A stretch of 64,000 nucleotides of DNA from Lindgomyces ingoldianus. Its lineage: Eukaryota; Ascomycota; Dothideomycetes; Pleosporales; Lindgomycetaceae. A program made the position numbers and the translations under genes. Of the stretch, positions 36,903-48,000 are shown in pieces (within the stretch, counting starts at the first letter, position 1; every line of letters begins with the position of its first letter). The DNA lies in NCBI RefSeq assembly GCF_010093535.1, contig NW_022985205.1, positions 12,388 through 76,387 of the forward strand, given 5' to 3'. The notes under the pieces are model-generated. The model made no database searches, was not told where the DNA came from, and saw only the letters and a list, made by a program, of their open reading frames with translations.

Positions 36903-37589
36903 AAATATATTTATTTGCTACTTATATTTTAATATAACTAAACTAAGGCTACTAGCTACTCTTTTTAGTAAGCTATATAAAGACATTAATAGTTAAAGCT
37001 ATCTTTTTATATGTTAATAGCAAAAAGTTACTTCTATAAATTAAGTAAGTTTTTTATTAATAAGTAGTTTTAGTTTAGTAAATAATAAAGTTATTATTTA
37101 GTTAATTAAGCTTAGCTAGTAAGTAGTCTATAATTAATATATTTTACAATAAATAAAAAGTTATTGTTTAGTTAATTAAGCTTAGCTAGTAAGTAATTTA
37201 TAATTAATACATATTAAATAAATAGAAGGTTATTGTCTTATTAATTAGGCTTAGGTAGTAAGCAATCTGTAATTAATATATGTTAAGGTTTATAGAGCCT
37301 CTTTAGCTAGATGCAAAAGCTAAATGTGCAGTAGTAACTATTGTACTAGTTAGAAGCGCAACTCTAGGCTTATAACTCTTGCATACGCTAAGGAGAGGTT
37401 ATATAGTAAGTAAATTAACAAGGTACTAAGATCTAAACAAAGTAAACTGCACAAGTGTATTATAAGGTCTAAGGAGCTTAATAGAGCTCTAGGCTGACTA
37501 TATACTGTACGAGAAAGGAGCTATGCCTAATGAGTGAATAGTGCAGTACATGGGTATGACATCGCGTGAGACACGTGCGACACATAACT
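36903..37589. other. AT-rich spacer with a 3-unit tandem repeat
   Basis: Decayed AT-rich DNA. Between about 37080 and 37290 a unit of roughly 70 bp occurs three times (AGTTATT...TTAATTAAGCTTAGCTAGTAAG...TATAATTAATA). No gene was seen. From 37540 the composition becomes genic. Confidence 0.55.
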
Positions 37590-38445
37590 CCCTGGGAACG
37601 TGGCGCTGCATCTGCTGATGGAAAGCCAGTACAAACATTCCATGTTCAAGCTCTCTGGCGAGGATCTTCTTGTAGTGCCTAATCAGTATGTTTCAGAGCT
37701 CAGGAACATGCCCGATGAAATTGTGAGCTTGATTCAAGCCATTATAGATGTAGGTCAGGGCTGCTATTCTAGCTGTTTAGGATATGCGTATTAATCTGCT
37801 AATTTGAACAGAATTATGAGGGGCTCTACTCAACCCCCTCGATATTGCTCGAAGGCAACTTCCATACCCGCACTATACAGTCCCGTTTAACGCCTAGACT
37901 GCGTCATCATGTCCCAATTGTTCAGGAGCTTCTAGAAAGACGCATTCCGATTGAAATTCTAGCTACGCAACGCCAGCCAACCCCAACCACCTGGGAAGCT
38001 CTGCTCTAACGTACTCAAAGATCAATTTACGAAGGTCAAGGGTTTCGATCTCGTACATCGCTTAGTCTCGTCCATTGCGGCTCGGCACTTTGTGGGTGCT
38101 CTGCTGTGCGAAGATGAGGAATGGCTTTCAACTGCACTCACCTACACTGAAAACACATTCATCACTATTATATGTCTCCGAATCTTCTCTGATTCGATCA
38201 AGCCTCTGGTATCGCTCTTTATCCCCCACGCATACCTTGTTACTTGGGCACTTCGAAAAGCGAAAAGGATCATCGTCCCGTTGATTCTAGAACGACGGAG
38301 CCGAGAGCAGTCAGACCCCAATTATACAAAACCTGAAGACTTTTTACAATACATGATGGATGTAGCGAACAAATTCGATAGCCAACCGGACAAGATCGCT
38401 CATCAGCTTCTGATCTTAACCTTGGCGGCTGTACATACTACTTAA
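37590..38445 (+). pseudogene. Truncated cytochrome P450 (kaurene-oxidase-like subgroup)
   Basis: The segment reads SQYKHSMFKLSGEDLLVVPN and LRNMPDEIVSLIQAIID, then after an intron (37750-37812) YEGLYSTPSILLEGNFHTRTIQ-like and LTPRLRHHVP. Further on come GFDLVHRLVSSIAARHFVGA, IVPLILERR, KPEDFLQYMMD and finally LLILTLAAVHTT. This is the order of the N-terminal half to the start of the I-helix in ent-kaurene-oxidase-like fungal P450s. The membrane anchor is missing upstream. A frame change occurs near 38005 (between WEAL and SNVLKDQF). A stop and RIPed repeat follow at 38446, so the ExxR and heme-cysteine regions are absent. It cannot make an active enzyme. Confidence 0.82.
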
Positions 38446-38993
38446 TAGGGAGCAAGCAGCTAGGCGTTAGAAGCGCAGCTTTAAAGTAACTATATAAGGC
38501 TATATTAGATATCTTGTAGGCTACAGGGCTTCAGATATCTATAGAATATAAGTTCTATTACTTAACTAAGTAATTACTATAAGAAATATAGTGTTTAATA
38601 AGACACTCTTTTATAAAAATAAAAGTAATAAGGTAACCCTCTAAGAAAAGGCCTTTAAAATTATTAAAATTATTAATAAGTAAATTAAGATCTATAATGT
38701 AAAAGAAGCTTTTAAGCTTTTACTTTAAAAGTTAAATAAGTAGTAAAGTAATATGCAAGTTATTGTAGTTTAGCCTCCTCTAGTGCTTAGGTAACATCTC
38801 TATGCATATTCGCTGTGAAGGCTCACTGTCACAGATCCTGATGGGAAGCGGATTATAATAATGATGATGATAATGGTCAGTAATGCTAACAAATGATCAT
38901 GGCAAATCGCCATTCCTATTATAAGCGAAAATGTTAAGAGAGAGCTGAGTTATAGCGGCATTGCACTGGGTAAAAAAGAAGCTTTAGAAGCGA
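38446..38993. other. Repeat-derived AT-rich stretch, then 3' flank of the DJ-1 gene
   Basis: 38446-38770 is RIP-like repeat DNA that cuts off the P450 remnant. 38780-38993 has genic composition and is the downstream region of the minus-strand DJ-1/PfpI gene. A short ATGATGATGATAATG run is at 38861. Confidence 0.5.
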
Positions 38994-39884
38994 TCAGACC
39001 TTCGTCTCCCATATATCCGCGAAGGGATCCCACTTATCATCCAAATGTCTATCATACTCCATCACATTCGCAACGTTCTCAGCCGTCTCTCCCCCATACA
39101 ACTTCTTAATAAAAGCAAACGTCACATCAATTCCCGCCGAGACACCCGAAGAACTCCACACTTGCGGAACTCCCGCAGTATCATCGACAACCCATCGAGC
39201 TCTCCTCACCCACTTCACATTGGGCCCGAGCATCACGACGGAGTCCCAGGTACTTTTGTTCGTTGTAGCGCACCGATTGTCTAGGAGCCCCATGGCTGCG
39301 AGGATCGCGGAGCCGGTGCAGATTGTAATCACGTGCTTCACGGTGGGGAAGACGGTATGGATATATGCTTCGACTGGAGCCATTGTGCCTCTATTACGAG
39401 TCCCGAAGCCTATAATTGTCAGATTGAAACCTGGCTAGGCGACATTTACTGTCGTCTTTTTAGCTCCATCTAGTATACTAACCTCCAGGAATCAGCAGAA
39501 CCTCGATCTCAGGCTCATTTTCAAAGGTGTGAGTCGGTACAATTTCTTGTCCAAAGGACGATGACACAAACGGATTTGGCTCTGGATTTGTGGATACCGG
39601 TGTCATTGATTCGGCTATGATGGCAAGTTCCATCTTGTGGGCTCGAGAGAGCACATTCAACGTGCTCAAGGGTCCGAAGACATCTGTTGTGATTGAGCTT
39701 ATGGTTGATGCAACGATACATCAGTCTCGGTATGACTGAAAATGGTCAAAGATTTGACTTACCAAGAGCTTGAAATCCGGTGAACACGATCATGCCATAT
39801 CTAGTGGGTGGCTCGGCACTACAATGGGTCAGAATCAGAGCATACGAAAATATGAAACGAGAAACCAGGATGAGGGCACCTCAT
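38994..39884 (-). CDS. DJ-1/PfpI superfamily protein, isocyanide-hydratase-like
   Basis: Four exons, 39884-39880 (only ATGAG), 39818-39763, 39683-39483 and 39409-38994, make 678 nt (225 aa) in frame. The micro-exon start was chosen because it restores M-S-A-E-P-P-T-R-Y-G before MIVFTGFQALDVFGP, where the family begins. Key residues are Asp21 in ALDVFGP and Cys118-Thr119 in TICTGSAILAAMGLL. Cys plus the following Thr and the early Asp are the positions used by bacterial isocyanide hydratase, a member of this superfamily. Other members are proteases, chaperones or regulators, so the reaction (isonitrile plus water to N-formamide) is inference. The protein has no signal peptide and should be cytosolic. 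The possible link to the isocyanide synthase 21 kb to the right is discussed under findings. Confidence 0.85.
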
Positions 39885-40643
39885 TTTGACCAATGACCAC
39901 CGAGGTCTGTTCAATATGAACCGATATGTATGTGGACTTTGAATGCTTCTCAGATGAGTCTTCAGAATCGCTTGCCTCAAGTTTGGGGACACTTTGATCA
40001 TTCAAGGAAATAACCCTAAAATGGAACTTTCATGGAGACAGTGCTCAGATGCGCGATTGAGTGACTGGATGAGATTTGTGAGTAGCCGATACTTCTCATC
40101 CAACGAACAGCAACAGCGTTCTAATTATGTGCTTAAATTCTCTCAGTCATCAAGTCGCCAAGTCCAGCAAAGTCAGAGAGAAGCTTCAAGTCTGACCGGT
40201 TTCGGAATGCCCAGCCAATGGCGCTTATCGCGCCTCGATGCTTACCCATCCTTCAGGTCATACGGCTAGAAAACGGCGCCATACTTCGAAAGACTTCGGC
40301 CTATTTGAAGGCTGGGAACGTTCGGAGGGAGGGGCACAGGTTTTTGGAGATAATTATAGAGCATCACGGTAGTCTGGAGTTGATGCCACCCACCTAACCT
40401 CGGACTATTATGAATCTAAGCCATTGAAGTCTCTCGGAGTAGAAGAGCTGCCTGCATGTACATAACTGTATCACATCTACCAATACAGAGATCGCCCTAT
40501 TCTTAATGCCATCGCCTCGCCCCAATTCCCGCAACCATGTTGAAAGCGCTTGACAATGTGCTGGTCTTTATAAGCTCTGATCACAAGGCTTCCAACAGCA
40601 AGCACAGCACGAGAAAGAAGACAAGTAAGACCCAATGCCCAAA
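39885..40643. other. Intergenic region between DJ-1 and the siderophore-transporter-like gene
   Basis: Upstream side of the DJ-1 gene and downstream side of the transporter. The composition is genic. A plus-strand frame at 39994-40269 has no domain signal and overlaps the promoter. No RNA gene or repeat was seen. Confidence 0.5.
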
Positions 40644-42428
40644 TCAGACAACATAGCCCTTGTTCTGCTTGACGCCCTTGACATTCATATTCTTCCACAC
40701 AAGCATGGACACCAACCCCACGATCCAGACCGACACGCTAGTGATCAACAAAAATCGCCAAGTATCCGCATATGCGTGTTGGATGGCTAGACGGGTGGGT
40801 GAGCCCCACTCATAGCCCAACTGCTCTTCAATGGAACCGAAAATCGTGGTGAGATTTCCCTGGTCCTCTGGAGGAAGGTGCAAAGCCAGCTTCTGGGGCA
40901 ATGTGCCTTGCCAAATAGCGGAAGAAATTGTGAAGCCAATGGCGTTGCCAATGTAGGTGAACAGGTTCAGCAAAGCAATGGTGATGGCGAAGTATTGCTG
41001 TGCGGCAGCGGCTGCTAAGATACCGATTTCGACTGTAAGCATGAGAATGCCGAAGCCGAAGTTGATGAAGATGTTGCACATGGCGATGTAGCCTAAGTAT
41101 CGGGTGGGTTCGCGGAAATATATAAGCAAGCTTGTTCCGAGGACGATCAGCGGGAAGGCGAGGAATACGCTGATTGGTTTGTAGCGTCCGGTAAATGAGA
41201 TGACTACACCGGTGACAATGTTCGCAATGATTTGTACGACTGTGCCGGATTGTACAACATAGCTTGCATCGGTCACGTCCAGGCCATTCACCACTTGAAG
41301 GTATGAGCTGAAGTATTGGTTCCAGCACGCTGTGCTCACGAAGAGCGAGAAGCCCACCATGCAGGTGCCAAGGACTGTGCGATCTCGAAGGATTGCCCAT
41401 GGAGTGAGACTGACCCGAGCAAAGAATTTCTCCCAGACGACAAATGCAGCGATGAACAAGACTCCGAAGATGAGGAAACAGATGATCATGGCAGATCCCC
41501 AACCCTTCGCTTCCATGGTGTACAGATTGAATGGCAGGAGGAAGAAGGCAAATCCAGCGGATATTAGCAGTAGTCCAATAAGGTCAAACTCGTGCACGTA
41601 ATGCACGGTTGACTGCCAGAATGTGCGTCTACTCTTTGGTCGCGCCGGAACAATGCCTTCTCTTTTGGCCTTCCTGTAGTGGTACATGAATACCCCGAAG
41701 AGCGGGAGAGCGACACCAGGGAGTACAATGCTCTCCATTCCGAAGGCCCAGCGCCAGCCACTCCCGTCCAAGAATGATGTGGAAATGGGACCCGCTAGCC
41801 ATGCTGTGATTATGTATGGGGAATTGAGCAGGGCTTGCATGAGACCTCGATGGCGGAGCGAAGACGTATCTGCAATGAAGACACTGAGACAGTATCCAAG
41901 GCCATTGATGCCGACGGTGTAAAAGACCTGGGATGCAGCATATGCTTCCACGCCGTTGCAAGAAGCAGCCATGACGAGGCCGATAGTAGCAAGGGCCACG
42001 CAGAGTAGGAATCCATGAGGACGACCGAAGATGTCCAGAATTTTGGCGATGCAAAGATTTGTGACGCCGCCAATCACCTGACTCAAGACACCTGTGGTTG
42101 GGATCAGTGAGTGAGCAGAGAAGTCGGATGTGACGTAGGGAAGTAAAGCGCCGCTAACTCCAGTTACAATGCCTTGGACAAAATAGACAAACCAGATCAC
42201 GACGTAGGCCACAATCAGAGCTCTGGGTGACCAAGCAATCGTGATGGCCTCAGCGTTTTGCACACCCGTTTGGAAATTAGTATCGACAGATTGGTCGTTG
42301 GCCGCGTTACCATGGACTTTGTCGACGCTGTGCTTGAGCTCCGAGTTTGTGTCTTGCTCCGGATCATGGATAGTGCTGATTTCTTTCGTGTCAATGGCAT
42401 CTGCCGGAGGGGAATTCTTGGATGCCAT
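40644..42428 (-). CDS. MFS transporter of the siderophore-iron transporter type
   Basis: An intronless frame of 594 aa from the Met at 42428. The frame is open further upstream to 42587, but those 53 codons look like leader and the family normally begins with a short hydrophilic tail as here (MASKNSPPADA). About 80 polar residues precede the first helix (ALIVAYVVIWFVYFVQGIVT). The helix pattern then follows fungal SIT proteins: LIPTTGVLSQVIGGV, AKILDIFGRPHGF, YCLSVFIADTSSLRHRG and WRWAFGMESI. It also has the late YFAITIALLNLFTYIGNAIG and ends with a polar tail. Such proteins import ferric siderophores by proton symport at the plasma membrane, though some members move other compounds. The length fits the family (about 600 aa). 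The gene lies head-to-tail with the DJ-1 gene on the same strand. Confidence 0.87.
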   Translation of the reverse strand: MASKNSPPADAIDTKEISTIHDPEQDTNSELKHSVDKVHGNAANDQSVDTNFQTGVQNAEAITIAWSPRALIVAYVVIWFVYFVQGIVTGVSGALLPYVTSDFSAHSLIPTTGVLSQVIGGVTNLCIAKILDIFGRPHGFLLCVALATIGLVMAASCNGVEAYAASQVFYTVGINGLGYCLSVFIADTSSLRHRGLMQALLNSPYIITAWLAGPISTSFLDGSGWRWAFGMESIVLPGVALPLFGVFMYHYRKAKREGIVPARPKSRRTFWQSTVHYVHEFDLIGLLLISAGFAFFLLPFNLYTMEAKGWGSAMIICFLIFGVLFIAAFVVWEKFFARVSLTPWAILRDRTVLGTCMVGFSLFVSTACWNQYFSSYLQVVNGLDVTDASYVVQSGTVVQIIANIVTGVVISFTGRYKPISVFLAFPLIVLGTSLLIYFREPTRYLGYIAMCNIFINFGFGILMLTVEIGILAAAAAQQYFAITIALLNLFTYIGNAIGFTISSAIWQGTLPQKLALHLPPEDQGNLTTIFGSIEEQLGYEWGSPTRLAIQHAYADTWRFLLITSVSVWIVGLVSMLVWKNMNVKGVKQNKGYVV

Positions 42429-43540
42429 GAGTGATTTTTGGACCTTAGTTTGTGAAGGATTAACGTTTCCTCTAGTCAAAGTGCTATAGTTGTCGCCGCT
42501 GCTCCTAACTTTCAACGACGAACAAACGCGCTTTATGCAAGGTGGGCAGTGGAGAAAGTAAGTGCAAAGAAAGGAAGGGAGAGACAATAAAGATCTAATA
42601 TGGCAAGGCGGCGTATATGCTGAAGTGATGAACCATAGGATCGATCACATGTGGAAGGAATAAGGTCCAAGAGACGAAGGCGTTCCGTCGAAAGAATGCG
42701 ATATCCACAGCCCGAAGTGCGATCTCGGGGGACAAAGGCGGCGAAAACTAGCTCAAGTGAGCAGGTTGTCTTTCACGCGGGCGCGGATTAGCCGAGGCTG
42801 CATGCTTAAAGAAAACCACCTCGAATTTGCTCACACAGATGATGAAAAAGCCACGCTTAAAGTAGTAGGCGCTAGGACTCTAGCCGCAGACCAACGATAC
42901 GTCCCGAGCCGTATCTGCCAAGCATTTCCCAGAGGCGCCGATGCGAGGCCCGCCAAGCTCAGGGCTTAAGTAGTCAAGGAGGTCCAAAAGTAGACTAGTA
43001 ATAACACAACCCATGCACCTGAGATTTTTGTCGCGTACCCACGTAACTGTAGGCTTACAATTAAGCTTAGATTACATCTCTTCTAGAGAGTCTAGTCGCC
43101 TGCGTAATTTTTAGTTTCTAGATAACTAAAATTAAGTTATATCTAAACTATTATAACCTATATGTTACAACCACTGGTTAGGCCAGAGGAACATGCGGGT
43201 CTCCAACCCCACGGAGGAAGGACGGACCGAGGCTGGTGAGGGCACGGCCCGCAGAGGGCACGTGATGCTCTGGATCAGGGATAGTGTGACAACAAGGCTA
43301 GGACAAATGCGTACATAGACTTAGCAGGTGGTTGCAGATCTTAGCGGGTGGTTGCAGTGGTTGCAAGCCTTGGCGTGCGATCACCTTTTAGAACCTGCGA
43401 CCACTGCGACCACACCTAGGTATATAGTCCTAACCTCTCTCTGCTTTTTAATAGGTTGTAGTTATTCTTATTTTTAAAGCATAGCCTTAAGGATAGTAAG
43501 ATATTTAATATTCTGTTAATTTAAAGTTGTAAAGATGAGA
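42429..43540. other. Promoter side of the SIT-like gene, then GC-rich repeat-like block
   Basis: 42429-42970 has genic composition and should contain the transporter promoter. 42970-43160 becomes AT-rich. 43163-43290 is a GC-rich block beginning TGTTACAACCACTGG, as LTRs of this genome do, but no matching end or target duplication was found. An inverted repeat follows at 43348-43413. Confidence 0.45.
43348..43413. repeat. Short inverted repeat (18-bp arms)
   Basis: The left arm GTGGTTGCAGTGGTTGCA (43348-43365) pairs with TGCGACCACTGCGACCAC (43396-43413) with two mismatches, around a 30-bp loop. Each arm is itself a duplicated 9-mer. It may be a MITE relic or a stable hairpin. Confidence 0.65.
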
Positions 43541-43542
43541 TA

Positions 43543-43848
43543 ACGTACCTAACAGGTTAGCCGGCCACACAGGTTGGCCGGCCACTTTTGCTAAGCCCCC
43601 ACTAAACTCTACCTATCTACATAATGCCTTAACAACAACACTAGATTAAATCTTCTAAAGAATATTAAATATAGCTTACTTTTTAGGCTTTTAAATAAAA
43701 CTTAAAACTTTTCTTATAACAAACTACAGCTATTTATAATGTCTCTTACATAACACTAAGTAATTAACGCGCTAGACAGCCTTTATAAGTAAAATGCTAG
43801 CTTAAATTAAGAAATCTAACTAAGCTTAAAAAAAAAGTAGTTATTAAG
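43543..43848. mobile_element. Fot1/pogo element, family 1, left-end fragment
   Basis: The left terminal repeat starts ACGTACCTAACAGGTTAGCC after a TA. Its subterminal sequence is the same as in the complete family-1 copy at 45720-47582. It is interrupted at 43849 by a family-2 element, and I could not find its continuation. Confidence 0.7.
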
Positions 43849-43850
43849 TA

Positions 43851-44951
43851 ACGTACTTCATAGGCAAGTTGCTCACACACCTGAGTCGCTTACTTTTGCC
43901 AAGACCCCACTAAACCACTCTTCCTACACTAATGCATTCCCCACAACACTACTTAGACGCGCTAAAAGAATGTTAGATACAGCTTACGCTCTAAGCTTTT
44001 AAATAAAACATAAAACTCTTAAAGAAATGTGCTATAGCTATGTGCAGGGTCCTGTAAAAGACAACAAATAACTACAGCGCTAGATAACCTTTACAAGCTA
44101 ATTCTACAGCTAAATTACAGAGGCTAGGCAATAAAAAGGAGCAGGTGATTGTTAAGACTATACTTAAGCTATATGCACAAGAAATTTCCCCTTAGATAGC
44201 ATTTATAGCTAATATAGCTAATTCTTTGCGCGCTAAGCGTAATCTAGGCTATATTTACATAAACTAGCCTAGTACGTTTGTAAAGCGTTATTTAGAGCTT
44301 AAAGTAAAGCTTTAAGCGCAAGTATAGTTAAGAGATATTTAGCTAATTATAAACCTTATTTTGCTAAAGTTGTACATGTTATTATCCTAGATGCTATACT
44401 TAGCTTTAATATTCTCTATAAGGCTAAACCTGCCTTAAATTACCCTAGGACTCTTGCAGAAGGCTCTTTTATAGTTGTACTTACGCTTAAATGTTACTTT
44501 AAGCTCTAAATAACGCTTTACAAATGTACTAAAGTAGTTTATGTAAACATAGCCTAGATTATGCTTAGCGCGCAAAGAATTAGCTATATTAGCTATAAAT
44601 GCTATCTAAGGGGAAATTCCTTGCGCATATAGCTTAAGTATAGTCTTAATAATTACCTGCTTTTTTTTATTACCTAGCCTTTATAATTTAGCTGTAGAAT
44701 TAGCTTATAAAGGTTGTTTAGCGCTATAGTTATTTATTATCTTTTATAGGACTTTACATATAGCTATAGCACATTTTTTTTAAGAGTTTTATATCTTGTT
44801 TAAAAGCTTAGAGCGTAAGCTGTATCTAACATTCTTTTAGCGCGTCTAAGTAGTGTTATAGGGAATACATTAGTGTAGGAAGGGTAGTTTAGTAGGGTCT
44901 TAGCAAAAGTAAGCAACTTAGGTGTGTGAGCAACTCGCCTGTGAAGTACGT
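43851..44951. mobile_element. Fot1/pogo family 2, internally deleted copy (1.1 kb)
   Basis: The left end is ACGTACTTCATAGGCAAGTT, and the right end carries the inverted equivalent finishing in GAAGTACGT, both flanked by TA. At 1.1 kb it lacks most of the transposase carried by the 1.87-kb copies, so it is a non-autonomous derivative. Confidence 0.75.
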
Positions 44952-45004
44952 TAACTAAATACTATAAGGTAATAATAATTAATAGATTAAGTACACATCT
45001 AGTA

Positions 45005-48000
45005 ACGTACTTCACGGGCGAGTTGCTCACACACCTGAGTTGCTTACTTTTGCCAAGACCCCACCCTAACAAACTCTATTATAGCCTATAACAACCTGCT
45101 CTAGCACTATATAGTACAGTACAGCCTAGAATATTATTTAGATACTACTTCTACTTCTTGCTTACACATTTACGCGTTATGCCTAGTCTAATTGCACTAT
45201 CTGTAGCGCCTTTAGAATAGCTTACTTACTTTAGCTTACACCTGCTTCTTTGCCTTTTTTCTATTACTACGCGCCCTAAACTCCTTTAGAGCTGTTAAGC
45301 GTAGGCTCTTTTAAATTATTAAGGTCTTTTCTGCCTTAATCTACTTTTTTTTATATAATTTATGTTGTGTAGCAGCCTTATTAGCTGCTTAAAGCTTAGT
45401 AATTTTCCATTACACTAATACTAGCTTATACATAATTATTACTGCCCTTTTTAAGACTTTTTTAAACACTTTAACTATAAAAGTTAGTAAACTATTTATA
45501 TACTTTTAAATTTTTATCTTTATAAGCATTAATTATAACTTAAGTTTTAAAGTATTACTTAGAGTTTACAACTATTAAAGCTTATTATATATAAGTAGTA
45601 GTAGTAATAAAGTGCGCAACTTTACATTAAGGCCTATTATAACCTATTATAGGTTAAAAGGAACTAATCTAGCGTTTTAAAACTTTTTTTAGATATTACT
45701 AAAAGTAATTATAGCATTAACGTACCTAACAGGTTGGCCGGCCACACAGGTTAGCTAGCCACTTTTGCTAAGCCCCTACCACACTCTACCTATCTACATA
45801 ATGCCTTAATAATAACACTAGATTAAATCTTCTAAAGAACGTTAGATACAGCTTGCTTTTTAAGGTTTTAAATAAGACTTAAAACTTTTTTTATAACATG
45901 CTATAGCTATCTATAATATCTCTTACATAACACTAAGTAATTAACGCGCTAGACAGCCTTTAGAAGCAGAATGCTAGCCTAAATTAAAAAATCTAACTAA
46001 GCTTAAAAAAAAAGTAGTTATTAAGTATATACTTAAGCTTATTACACACAGATTTTCTCTTAGGCTTATAGCTATAGCTAATATAGCTAATTCCTTGCAC
46101 ACAGAGTGTAATCTAGGCTAGGTTAGCTTAAACTAGCCTAGTATATAGGTTAAGCACTGCCCTAAGTTTATAATAAAGTTTAATTATAAGTATAATTATA
46201 AAAAAAGCACTTTATAAGGATCTAAAGGTTATCTAAGGCTAGTTTTGCCTAGTAGCTAATATAAAAGCTAAGTACAGTATCTAAAATAAAGACACATATA
46301 ACTTTAATAAGTTAGGCTTTATAATAGGCTAAATATTAACTAGAGTAGTTATTATAGCTTTAAAGAGACAAGAACAGCTAAAAGTAATATAGTAAAGTAA
46401 TAAAAAGTAGATAATAGTTATCTAGGGCATGAACATAGTAAAGTAGGCTATTTTACTTTTTATTATTTTTAAAGGCTGCTATTACTTCTTTGCCTAGTAT
46501 AAAAAAAAATCTGCTTTAAAACTAGGTTATTATAGTTTTTAAGAATAGCTAGATAATAAATAAGCTTAGGCTGTAGTAGTTAAAGCACTTTAATAAGCAT
46601 ATAAAAAAAAGGTTGTAAGCGCTTATTAGCTTTTTATTATTAATAGCTATAAAAGCTATAACTTACTTAATTTCTAGCAGTACTATAAGAAAAATAAGAT
46701 TATTACTATTTATATGCTTTTATACTTATTACACCTTTTATAGCCTTTTAATATAGGTTGTTTTACCCTTTTAAAAAAGGTGTATAGGCGCTAAGCTAAA
46801 AATCTTATGTATAACTAGATTACTTATATTATAAAACTTAAGTTCCTACTATGCTTTATATGCGCCTATAATGCAGTAATTACTTCTAGTAATATCTAAG
46901 AAGGGTTTTAAGGCTCTAGTTTAGTCCTATTTAACCTAAAATAAGTTAAAATAGCCCTTAACATCTAGTTATATACTTTATTACTACTACTACTTATTAA
47001 TAATAAGCTTTAGTAGTTGTAAACCTTAAGTAATACTCTTAAATTTAGGTTATAATTAATGCTTTTAAAAGTAAAGATTTAGAGGCATGTAGATAGCTTA
47101 CTAACATCTATAGTAAAGGCCTTTAAAAAAGTCTTAAAGGGGGCATTAATTATTGCGCATAAGCTAGTGTTAGTGTAAAAGAAGATTATAAAGCTTTAAG
47201 CAGCAAATAAGGCTGCCACGCAACATAGATTACATAAAAGGAAGTAGATTTAGGTAAAAAAGACCTTAATAGTTAAAGATAGGGCTTGTCTAACTGCTCT
47301 AAAGAAGTTTAAAGCGCGTAGTAATAAAAAGAAGCTAAAGACGCAAGTGCGCGCTAAAGAAGGTAAGCTAAGTTAAAGGCAATGTAGGTAGTGTAATTAG
47401 ACTAGGCATAACTTATGTATGTGTAAAAAAGTAGTAAAAGTAGACTCTAAATAATATCTTATGTTATATTACTCTATACAGGGCTAAAGTAGGCAGTTTT
47501 GCGCTAGAATAGGGTGGTTTTAGTAGGGGCTTAGCAAAAGTAGCCGGCCAACCTGTGTGGCTAGCCAACCTGTTAGGTACGTTATAAGCTGCTTTAAAGT
47601 ATAGTAAGAACTTTATTTTTATAATATAAGTAATTTAGTTATGCATAAAGTTTTTAGCTTAGCGCTTATACACCTTCTTTAAAGAAGTAAAACAACCTAC
47701 ATTAAGTAGCTATAAAAAGTGTAATAAGTAAAAAAGCATGTAAATAGTAATAATTTTATTATTTTTATAGTATTACTAGAAATAAAGTAAGTTATAGCTT
47801 TTATAGCTATTAATAACTAGTAAATAGTAGCTGCTAATAGTACACTTTTTTATATGCACATTAAAGTGCTTTAACTAGTTTAGACTAAGCTAATTAGTAG
47901 TCTAGCTATGCTTAAAAATTATAATAACTTAATTCTAAAGTAGATTTTTTTCTTATACTAGTTTAAAAAGTAGTTGCTACCTTAAAAAATAATAAAGAGT

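Noticed and set aside
39994..40269. 91-codon plus-strand frame
   Set aside because: Low-complexity Ser/Gln composition with no family resemblance; it overlaps the upstream region of the DJ-1 gene.
42429..42587. Upstream extension of the SIT-like frame (53 codons)
   Set aside because: Cys-rich, unlike the N-terminus of the family; the Met at 42428 gives the usual length.
42757..42969. 70-codon plus-strand frame
   Set aside because: Located upstream of the SIT-like gene with no recognisable motif; likely chance in GC-rich DNA.
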